From contig SKWY01000314.1 in NCBI GenBank assembly GCA_007128675.1, forward strand, positions 1 to 13,544: a DNA stretch of 13,544 nucleotides, in the 5' to 3' direction. This DNA comes from Deltaproteobacteria bacterium (GTDB lineage Bacteria > Myxococcota > Myxococcia > SLRQ01). Positions 8,564-13,544 of this stretch are shown piece by piece (position 1 is the first letter of the stretch; each line of letters opens with the position of its first letter). The translations under genes were made by a program, and so were the position numbers. The notes below the pieces were generated by a model, which did no database searches, had not been told where the DNA came from, and worked only from the letters and a program-made list of their open reading frames with translations.

Positions 8564-9514
8564 ATGAAGAGACTCCCGAAAATATGCGCGCTCTTGGCGC
8601 TTCTTTCCTGCCTGCTCTTTCCGGCGCAATCGCGGGCAAACCTGAATGCGCAGCAAGACCTGAACTTCGGGGTCCTGCCGCAGGGGGCAACGGTGACGAT
8701 AGGCCCCGACGATAGCGGATCCGGCCGCTTCGAGGCGGTTGTTCAAGGCCCAAGGCCCTGCCCCGATCCAGTCCAGCTTCGCTTCACATCCTTGCCTTCG
8801 CTGCTAACCTCCGCCGGTGGTGACACGATCGAGGTTTCCTTCGGAGCCGGCATGGCCCGCGTCTGGGAGGAGGCCGATCCCTCGAACTTCGAGGAGTTCG
8901 ATCCGGCCGGGCAAACGGCCACTTTCCCAGTCGAGTCGCTGCCGGCAATCGTCGGCCTGGGAGCAACGGTGACGATCCCTCCCGACGCGCCGCCGGGATT
9001 GTACGAAGCCATGGCCACTCTCGAGTACACTCGATTCGCGGTGCCTCAACGTCCAGGCGACTGTGTGCAGCGAGTCCGCGAGGCAGAGATCATAATCTCC
9101 GTGGAGATAGAGGACCAGCTAGTCGTCACCGCCGACGTGAACGTCATCGACCTTGGAATGCTGCTTCACGGAATGGTCGTCGAGGCGCCGGCCGACGGCA
9201 GCGGTGAGACGGAACCCGCCGCTTTCACGGTTACCGGTCCGCGAAGCCTGGACTACCTGCTAACGGTCACGACGGCCGACCTAGAGCACGAGACCGAGTC
9301 CGACACTTTGCCCCTAGAGTTCACCGGCGGGCTCTGGGGAACCGATCCCGAGCAAGGCGATCCCTTCGACTCGGGTCAGACCATCGATTCGGCCTCTCAC
9401 GATGGCGGTCCGCTGTACATCAGGTGCGGCTACAGGGTCACGGTGCCCGAAGGAGTCACTCAGGGCTCCTACGTCGGTGAGCTCACTCTCTCGGTAGAGG
9501 TGATCCTGAATTGA
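8564..9514 (+). CDS. exported DUF4402-type protein, candidate chaperone-usher subunit
   Basis: A 316-residue exported beta protein that is probably the cargo of the adjacent chaperone. ATG 8564 starts 5 bases after the chaperone stop, suggesting translational coupling; only a weak AAGG (8547-8550) precedes it. The signal peptide has core ICALLALLSCLLFPA and probable cleavage after SRA (residue 25). LLSC at 13-16 only loosely resembles a lipobox and lies mid-core. There appear to be two tandem domains. The first (about 28-183) begins LNFGVLPQGATVTI. The second (about 186-316) fits DUF4402 better: DLGMLLHG, then AAFTVTGPRSLDYLLTV, then VTQGSYVGELTLSVEV at the C-terminus. Cys66 and Cys157 could form a disulfide in domain 1; Cys288 is in domain 2. 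DUF4402 has no assigned function that I know of. The subunit role rests on neighbours and on its short all-beta shape. Confidence 0.7.
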   Translation: MKRLPKICALLALLSCLLFPAQSRANLNAQQDLNFGVLPQGATVTIGPDDSGSGRFEAVVQGPRPCPDPVQLRFTSLPSLLTSAGGDTIEVSFGAGMARVWEEADPSNFEEFDPAGQTATFPVESLPAIVGLGATVTIPPDAPPGLYEAMATLEYTRFAVPQRPGDCVQRVREAEIIISVEIEDQLVVTADVNVIDLGMLLHGMVVEAPADGSGETEPAAFTVTGPRSLDYLLTVTTADLEHETESDTLPLEFTGGLWGTDPEQGDPFDSGQTIDSASHDGGPLYIRCGYRVTVPEGVTQGSYVGELTLSVEVILN

Positions 9515-9582
9515 AGCGCGGCGCTTGGCCGGGCTCGGCTCACGTTTCGGCGCGTCCGAAATAAGAGACAGGACGGGCAAGA

Positions 9583-9747
9583 CTATCGGCGTGGAACACG
9601 AGCCCGTTCGATCATGAAGGCCACAGGATCGTTCATTCCGACCGGCAGCAGACGAACACGTGGGTGCGCGGCGCTCCAGACACGAAAGACCTCGTCGGCG
9701 AAGCTCCCGTTCGTAAAGCCTGCAAGTTTACGATCTTTGTGCCTGAC
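9583..9747 (-). pseudogene. C-terminal remnant of an unrecognised gene
   Basis: Fifty-four codons are open on the minus strand between an in-frame TAG (9748-9750) and a TAG stop (9583-9585). The predicted peptide is not low-complexity and looks like a real folded C-terminus: it contains DRKLAGFTNGSFADEVFRVW, then HPRVRLLPVGMNDPVAF, then MIERAR. No ATG, GTG or TTG occurs near its 5' end; the first ATG is codon 38. It therefore cannot be an intact gene and I read it as the tail of a decayed gene. Its upstream edge lies in the AT-rich patch. I do not recognise the family. Codon choice (several CGT and GTT) is a little different from the neighbours. Confidence 0.45.
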
Positions 9748-9778
9748 CTAATCATCGTCAACAAACAAAGTAAACTTG
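9723..9778. repeat. AT-rich inverted repeat, 9-bp arms
   Basis: CAAGTTTAC (9723-9731) is matched by its exact reverse complement GTAAACTTG (9770-9778). After a 4-base bulge (GATC, 9732-9735) TTTGT (9736-9740) also pairs with ACAAA (9765-9769), giving 14 pairs around a 24-base loop. A second 8-bp inverted match, ACGATCTT (9730-9737) with AAGATCGT (9785-9792), overlaps it. The role is unknown. Confidence 0.6.
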
Positions 9779-9808
9779 TGCGATAAGATCGTCATCATCT
9801 AGCGTACA

Positions 9809-9838
9809 CCCCGGGTTCTCGACCGAGCGAACCCGGGG
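9809..9838. terminator. strong hairpin between convergent genes, candidate bidirectional terminator
   Basis: CCCCGGGTTC (9809-9818) pairs perfectly with GAACCCGGGG (9829-9838) around a 10-base loop, TCGACCGAGC. No T-tract follows on either strand, so it is not a canonical rho-independent terminator. Its position between two convergent transcription units and its very stable stem fit a hairpin that blocks or protects both 3' ends. Confidence 0.5.
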
Positions 9839-9941
9839 AGTTCTCACCCGCCTTCGAACCTGTGCCGGATTTCGGTCAGAAGGCGCCCAGGCTCCGATTC
9901 GGGGCCGGCGCCTTCGCCTCGGGGAGAATGGCTTCGGCACC

Positions 9942-10007
9942 CTCACGGATCGCCTTCGGCCCCCTCACGGATCGCCTTCGGCCCCCTCGCGGATCGCCTT
10001 CGGCTCT
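9942..10007. repeat. three tandem 22-bp repeats
   Basis: The unit begins CTCACGGATCGCCTTCGGC and recurs with a 22-bp period at 9942, 9964 and 9986. The third copy differs slightly (CTCGCGG at its start, CTCT at its end), and a degenerate partial copy (GCTTCGGCACC) precedes the first. Each unit contains GCCTTCGGC, which can form a small GCC/GGC hairpin. It ends 23 bp before the usher stop codon. Confidence 0.85.
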
Positions 10008-10027
10008 CTCGAGAGCGGCGAGAGCCG
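10001..10027. terminator. hairpin immediately downstream of the usher stop
   Basis: CGGCTCTC (10001-10008) pairs exactly with GAGAGCCG (10020-10027) around an 11-base loop. Read on the minus strand it begins 3 bases after the usher-like gene's stop codon (10031-10033). There is no following T-tract, so a role as terminator or 3'-end stabiliser is only suggested by position. Confidence 0.4.
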
Positions 10028-10030
10028 GAC

Positions 10031-13000
10031 CTACTGTCGTCGAAGAAGGCTCTCTACGGACACGACAGCGGGAGGGTCAATGAGATCGGGGCCAAGAGCT
10101 TCTTCTAGGTCTTGCGCTCTCCTTTCCGCTTCAGCGCCGTGGTCGAAAAGACCAAGAAATAGCCTCATGCAAACCTTGCCCACTTCTTGACCCATCAAAG
10201 CCAGAAGCAGGGCATCGTGACCGAGTTTGTCCTCCAGCGCCTCTATCCGCTCCCTTTCCAGGGGGTCACAGATCTCTTTGAGTTCTATCGTCATCGCCTC
10301 GGGAGCCTCGTGGAGCATCACGGAGCTCACGGCGCTTGCCGAGTTCGGCTCACCCTCTAGGAGGGCGTCCCAGATGCGCCTTGCCAAAGCCTCCGATGTC
10401 ATCGTCTCCGGAGGTCCAACAAGAAAGAAGTTCCGATCGTAGAGGGCGACACCGGCCTCCAGCGGATGGTCTATGCGAATCCGGCTCGGGCGAACCTCAT
10501 AGCCGCGCGCCGCTAGCTGACCCGCGTCGGGTTCCAGCCGCCAGGTTCCCGGACGCAGGCCGTACTCGTACAGAAAGCCATCGAGGAACGTCGTCATCAG
10601 CCGGCTCTCGTCGCCATCTTCTTGGATCAGTCGGACCCGCACGGAGCCGAGCCCTCGGCGAGCGCCAGGGGAAGGCTCGAGAAAGAGGTACCCCTCGAGT
10701 TCGAAGGTCTCGTCGACGGGGATGTCGACGATGACGGTCCTGTTCGCCCTCGCTTTCACATCGAACTCGGTGTAGCGAGGCGCCTGGAGAGGATCGGCCC
10801 GCGACGTACTTTCCACATGAACTCTGTAGGTCCGCTCCCGCGTCAGCAGCCCTATGGCGGCCTTGCCGTCCTTGTCGATTGCGTGCCGCCTTCCGTCTAT
10901 GACGACGTTGTAGCTTCGCTCCTCTATCGGGTTGGAGCCCATTCGGACGAGCATCCGTCCCCTATCCACCTGGGGCCTTCGATCGAAGGTGAGCGACTTG
11001 TCCTCCGGCATGTAGCCCGAGCTTCCGCCGGCCCTGACGTCGAGTCGAGGAGAAGCGAACCTGGAGGTCCCGACATCGGCCCGTGTCCAGGCTTCATCGA
11101 AGTTCTTCTGGGGCCCCAGGCCTATCTCGTGGCTGTCGCCAAGGATGTCGCTTCGTTGGAAGTTGTAGGCAAGCTGTACCCGTAGGCCGAAGAAACCTCG
11201 AAGGTAGCGCCCCCAAGCAGTGGTGACGCTGCGTAGCTGGAAGTCGTGGGGATCGACGCTCATGCCAAGGCGCAGGAGCCCGCCTGGAATGTCGCCCGGC
11301 AGCGCCCTGCTCCAGCGGAGGAGTGCCTCACCGTTCGTGCGGGTTCCGCCGAGGAGGTCGCCCTGCCAGGAGTAGCCGCCAAGGATCTGTCCGGCCCGCC
11401 GAGTGCGAAGCATTAGGGTGGAGCGAACGCTGGAGAGACGTAGGGTCTCGCCGATGCGCGTGTTGGCCGCGTTCAGGCTGAAGCCGGCGGGCACGTCTCC
11501 AAGATGGAATGGGGCGTTTATCCGAAGCGCCGAGTTGCTCCTGGTGAGGGGGTAGCCGGAGGGGGTGTAACGCTGCTCATCGTGGCTTGCCACAAGGCGA
11601 AAACCGGCGGCGTTCGCAAGATCGAGGGTGGTGCCCATCCCCCCTCGCGGCCCGCCTCGAAGCTCGAGGTGGGCGTTTCCATGCAGGCGAAGGATGCCCG
11701 TGGCGTAGGGGAAGGCTCCTTGCTCGATATCCGGGGAGCCGAAGAGCACCTCGCTTCCCCAGATGACCGAGAACCATGGCGTCACTCCCCAGCCGAACTG
11801 CATCAAGCCGACGCCTTGATCCATTTGGTAGCGATCGAGCCCTGTGGCGACGTGGTACTGGAGCTCTCCCTCACGCAACATGCTTCGTGGGACTCGCAAA
11901 AGAAGGGAGCGAGTCTGGTACTCTCCAATCTCGTCGAGATAGCGAACCTCGAGCCTGTTGTGACCGTACTGGAGCGGCGCCCTGACCTCGTAGTGTCCGT
12001 CTGGACCGATGTCGCCGTGCTCGAGGAAGACCCCGTCGAGGTAGACGTCCACGGGTGTTCCGGGCGGAAGATCGAGAGGCACGTCGGCGTGCCCGTAGGC
12101 CTGGCGCTGATAGACGGGGGCGTTAGTTATCATTCCGCCGACGAGGTTCTGGGTCGTTGGCCCGGGGCTGAAGAAGGTTCCGAGGCGTACCTCTCGGATG
12201 CCGTCTAGGTCGTAGGCGCCGGACCAGGAGAGCTGGCCCGAGCGAGAGGTCATGGGACGAGATGTGCTGCCGCTCGTGCTGGCCCGAAGCGCTCCGGCAA
12301 GAACCTCTCCGCCGTAGGCCAGGCCCCAGTCCGCGTAGGCATCCTGGGCTGGGAGGAAATGCAATCCAGCGCCGGCGCGCCAGTCCAGGACATGACCGCC
12401 GAAAGGAGTGCTTGGGGCCGTGAAGTGATGCTCGGCGGGCTCCCGATCTATTGGTTCTCTGTAGCGGCGGGCGAGCATCATCCTGCGCCGCCGGTAGACG
12501 GGCAGACGATCGTCGGGCTGGAGTACGATCCTGAGGCGTCCCGGTTGGTAGCGAAAGCCGACATCGAGAAGGTCGTTCCATACCCGGGGCGCAAGATAGG
12601 TCTCGCCCTCGAAGAGGCCGGCCTCGGTTTCGTCGAGCGCATGCTCGATGCCGCGGTAGCGAAGAAGGCGCGTGCCGTGAAGCTCGAATGGACGGCCGGC
12701 TAGGTGGCCCGTGATTAGCTGGCCGCCCTCGCCAATCCCGTAAGCGACCTCGAGCCACTCGAGGACGAGGAGAACGGGGATGCCCGGCTCATCACCGAGC
12801 ATGGGCGTCTCGATGAACTCCCTGGCGACGTGGACGATGTCTATCTCCACGATCATGATCTCGGGGACAAACGCGGGCGCTGCTTCGAGGGCTGTCTCGG
12901 GAGCTGTCTCGGGCGCAATCTCGGGGGCTGCCTCGAGGGCCGTCTCGGGGACAATCTCGGGCGTTGCCTCGGCCGCCGTTTCGGGCGCTGTCTCGGGCGC

Positions 13001-13285
13001 TGTCTCGGGCGCTGTCTCGGGCGCTGTCTCGGGCGCTGTCTCGGGCGCTGTCTCGGGCGCTGTCTCGGGAGCTGTCTCGGGGGCTGTCTCGGGCGCTATC
13101 TCGGGAGCTGTCTCGGGCTGATTCTCGGGGGCTGCCTCGTGGACCTCTTCGTCGGTGGCCCAGGCAAGATGTGGGCTCACGAGAACGAGGGAGAGCAGCG
13201 CGGCGCCAAGGCCAAGGAGCAGGGGTGCGCTTGGGCTTGATTCTGGCGTCGAGCCAGAGCTGGTGCCGGAGTCATTGGCTCTCAT
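10031..13285 (-). CDS. usher-like outer-membrane protein with N-terminal PETA repeats
   Basis: Probable outer-membrane secretion pore of a divergent chaperone-usher system, 1084 aa; classical ushers have roughly 800-900. Residues 21-43 form a signal peptide core ending HLAWA. Residues 53-141 are Pro-Glu-Thr-Ala tandem repeats. About 142-275 is an N-terminal periplasmic domain (GETYLAPRVWNDLLDVGF, then a basic RRRRMMLARR). A beta-rich barrel-like region follows to about 780. Near its start is a segment matching the usher plug and next strand: PPGTPVDVYLDG, GPDGHYEVRAPLQYGHNRLEV and LREGELQYHVATG (about 407-482). Beta domains cover about 785-860 and 862-945 (FLDGFLYEYGLRPGTWRL resembles carboxypeptidase-regulatory or usher C-terminal folds). 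A helical tail (about 960-1084) holds the only cysteines, 1006 and 1039. ATG 13285 has no clear ribosome binding site. It is convergent with the chaperone/DUF4402 operon, unlike the usual usher position. Confidence 0.8.
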   Translation of the reverse strand: MRANDSGTSSGSTPESSPSAPLLLGLGAALLSLVLVSPHLAWATDEEVHEAAPENQPETAPEIAPETAPETAPETAPETAPETAPETAPETAPETAPETAPETAAEATPEIVPETALEAAPEIAPETAPETALEAAPAFVPEIMIVEIDIVHVAREFIETPMLGDEPGIPVLLVLEWLEVAYGIGEGGQLITGHLAGRPFELHGTRLLRYRGIEHALDETEAGLFEGETYLAPRVWNDLLDVGFRYQPGRLRIVLQPDDRLPVYRRRRMMLARRYREPIDREPAEHHFTAPSTPFGGHVLDWRAGAGLHFLPAQDAYADWGLAYGGEVLAGALRASTSGSTSRPMTSRSGQLSWSGAYDLDGIREVRLGTFFSPGPTTQNLVGGMITNAPVYQRQAYGHADVPLDLPPGTPVDVYLDGVFLEHGDIGPDGHYEVRAPLQYGHNRLEVRYLDEIGEYQTRSLLLRVPRSMLREGELQYHVATGLDRYQMDQGVGLMQFGWGVTPWFSVIWGSEVLFGSPDIEQGAFPYATGILRLHGNAHLELRGGPRGGMGTTLDLANAAGFRLVASHDEQRYTPSGYPLTRSNSALRINAPFHLGDVPAGFSLNAANTRIGETLRLSSVRSTLMLRTRRAGQILGGYSWQGDLLGGTRTNGEALLRWSRALPGDIPGGLLRLGMSVDPHDFQLRSVTTAWGRYLRGFFGLRVQLAYNFQRSDILGDSHEIGLGPQKNFDEAWTRADVGTSRFASPRLDVRAGGSSGYMPEDKSLTFDRRPQVDRGRMLVRMGSNPIEERSYNVVIDGRRHAIDKDGKAAIGLLTRERTYRVHVESTSRADPLQAPRYTEFDVKARANRTVIVDIPVDETFELEGYLFLEPSPGARRGLGSVRVRLIQEDGDESRLMTTFLDGFLYEYGLRPGTWRLEPDAGQLAARGYEVRPSRIRIDHPLEAGVALYDRNFFLVGPPETMTSEALARRIWDALLEGEPNSASAVSSVMLHEAPEAMTIELKEICDPLERERIEALEDKLGHDALLLALMGQEVGKVCMRLFLGLFDHGAEAERRAQDLEEALGPDLIDPPAVVSVESLLRRQ
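12877..13140 (-). repeat. 12-bp tandem repeat array encoding Pro-Glu-Thr-Ala in the usher N-terminus
   Basis: The plus-strand unit GCGCTGTCTCGG (minus strand CCGAGACAGCGC, Pro-Glu-Thr-Ala) repeats in register about 22 times. Seven consecutive units (12985-13068) are identical; units on both flanks carry point changes such as GAGCTGTCTCGG and GCGCAATCTCGG. All units keep the reading frame. The identical core with degraded edges is the pattern expected of an array that expands and contracts by slippage. Confidence 0.95.
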
Positions 13286-13384
13286 GGTCGAGTGCCCGTT
13301 TGCAAGCAGGTCTCCGATGCTCTCGATGGGGGTGTGCGGTCCTAGTCTCCATTGGCGCTGGCGCCACCGATAATGCTACGCCCA

Positions 13385-13412
13385 ATCGGACCGATGCTCC
13401 AATAAGTTGGAG
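13385..13412. promoter_or_regulatory. two adjacent palindromes upstream of the usher gene, candidate operator
   Basis: ATCGG-A-CCGAT (13385-13395) is a perfect 5+5 palindrome. One base further, CTCCAA-TAAG-TTGGAG (13397-13412) is a perfect 6+6 palindrome. They lie about 100-130 bp before the usher start codon, within range for regulator binding. The second could also form an RNA hairpin in the leader if transcription starts further upstream. No regulator family is recognisable. Confidence 0.35.
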
Positions 13413-13483
13413 TAATCAAGCAGGATTCCCCTGGGGAGTAAGAGCTGTATGAGGTGCCGAGCGCGTTCTTGCCGCTCGATGCG

Positions 13484-13523
13484 TTAGTTTTTTTCGCAAG
13501 AAAATCTAAGGGGGGGGCTTAGA
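13484..13523 (-). terminator. competing hairpins at right edge, possible minus-strand terminator
   Basis: Read on the minus strand, TCTAAG, seven C and CTTAGA form a hairpin (13505-13523) followed by TTTTCTT, which resembles a weak rho-independent terminator for a gene beyond the right edge. TTTTC-GCAA-GAAAA (13491-13504, plus strand) forms a second stem with a GNRA loop. TTAG (13484-13487) can pair with CTAA (13506-13509), competing with the first hairpin. Confidence 0.3.
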
Positions 13524-13544
13524 ATGCTAGGATGTTCACCGTAA

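Larger units (their letters stand above)
9515..10030. other. 516-bp region between convergent genes, no intact gene
   Basis: Lies between the DUF4402 gene (plus) and the usher-like gene (minus). From left to right it holds a gene remnant on the minus strand (9583-9747), an AT-rich patch with inverted repeats (about 9721-9800, 31 of 80 bases G or C), a perfect 10-bp hairpin (9809-9838), three 22-bp tandem repeats (9942-10007) and an 8-bp stem hairpin just past the usher stop. I see no intact reading frame with coding character. Confidence 0.7.
13286..13544. other. region upstream of the usher gene, to the right edge
   Basis: These 259 bp hold no convincing reading frame. Composition becomes more AT-rich towards the right. 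I see palindromes at 13385-13412 and competing hairpins with a G8 tract at 13484-13523, but no clear sigma-70 promoter for the usher gene. CATTAT-like sequence on the minus strand near 13370 lacks a -35 at proper spacing. The last bases could belong to a gene beyond the edge on either strand; too little is present to say. Confidence 0.5.

Noticed and set aside
9514..9526. AAGCGC/GCGCTT palindrome at the DUF4402 stop as terminator
   Set aside because: Too short, with almost no loop and no T-tract after it.
9809..9838. tRNA fragment, from a GGGTTC...CC pattern resembling a T-arm
   Set aside because: The stem is 10 bp with a 10-base loop and no acceptor, D or anticodon arms can be found around it.
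9758..9946. 62-codon minus-strand frame in the convergent gap
   Set aside because: Arg/Pro-rich composition, spans the perfect hairpin and AT-rich patch, and lacks a ribosome binding site or any recognisable motif.
9942..10007. CRISPR array from the 22-bp repeats
   Set aside because: Copies are directly adjacent with no unique spacers, and no cas gene is present.
10622..12208. Plus-strand open frames inside the usher-like gene
   Set aside because: Antisense shadows of a gene with clear signal peptide, plug motifs and C-terminal domains.
12877..13140. CRISPR-like array
   Set aside because: The 12-bp units are contiguous, in frame and have no spacers; this is a coding tandem repeat.
12780..13240. 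Plus-strand frames with Ser-Gly-Ala-Val or Leu-Gly-Arg-Cys repeats
   Set aside because: Created by reading the 12-bp repeat array in other frames; only the minus-strand Pro-Glu-Thr-Ala frame is joined to a signal peptide and a mature domain.

Overview
The window looks like GC-rich chromosomal DNA from a Gram-negative bacterium. It encodes several exported proteins with signal peptides and an outer-membrane usher-like protein. The GC-rich codon use, acidic low-complexity stretches and a non-enterobacterial chaperone-usher set would fit a deltaproteobacterial or myxobacterial-type lineage. That placement is inference; no gene here fixes the taxon.

Layout. (1) Positions 1-189 may hold the start of a small, unrecognised minus-strand reading frame that begins directly after the dnaE stop and runs off the left edge; it contains a 48-bp tandem duplication. 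(2) 190-3717, minus strand: dnaE, the replicative DNA polymerase III alpha subunit, with intact polymerase aspartates and a clamp-binding motif but a degenerate PHP metal site. (3) 3718-3865 is the divergent intergenic region. (4) 3866-9514, plus strand: four closely spaced genes, probably one operon. They are two paralogous exported DUF4140/DUF4139 (MuiA-family) proteins, a PapD/FimC-like periplasmic chaperone with an acidic insertion, and an exported DUF4402-type protein that starts 5 bases after the chaperone stop. (5) 9515-10030 lies between convergent genes. It holds a C-terminal gene remnant, an AT-rich patch with inverted repeats, a perfect 10-bp hairpin, three 22-bp tandem repeats and a second hairpin. 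(6) 10031-13285, minus strand: a large usher-like outer-membrane protein with a signal peptide, about 22 tandem copies of a 12-bp unit encoding Pro-Glu-Thr-Ala, a plug-like segment, a barrel-like region, C-terminal beta domains and a helical tail. (7) 13286-13544 holds palindromes upstream of the usher gene and competing hairpins at the right edge.

How they may work together. The chaperone, the DUF4402 protein (candidate subunit) and the convergent usher look like the three parts of an atypical chaperone-usher secretion system. The DUF4402 protein would be folded by the chaperone in the periplasm and exported through the usher. The two DUF4139 proteins lead the same apparent operon and could be surface or envelope partners; this link is inferred from gene order only. 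dnaE appears to be an unrelated housekeeping neighbour.
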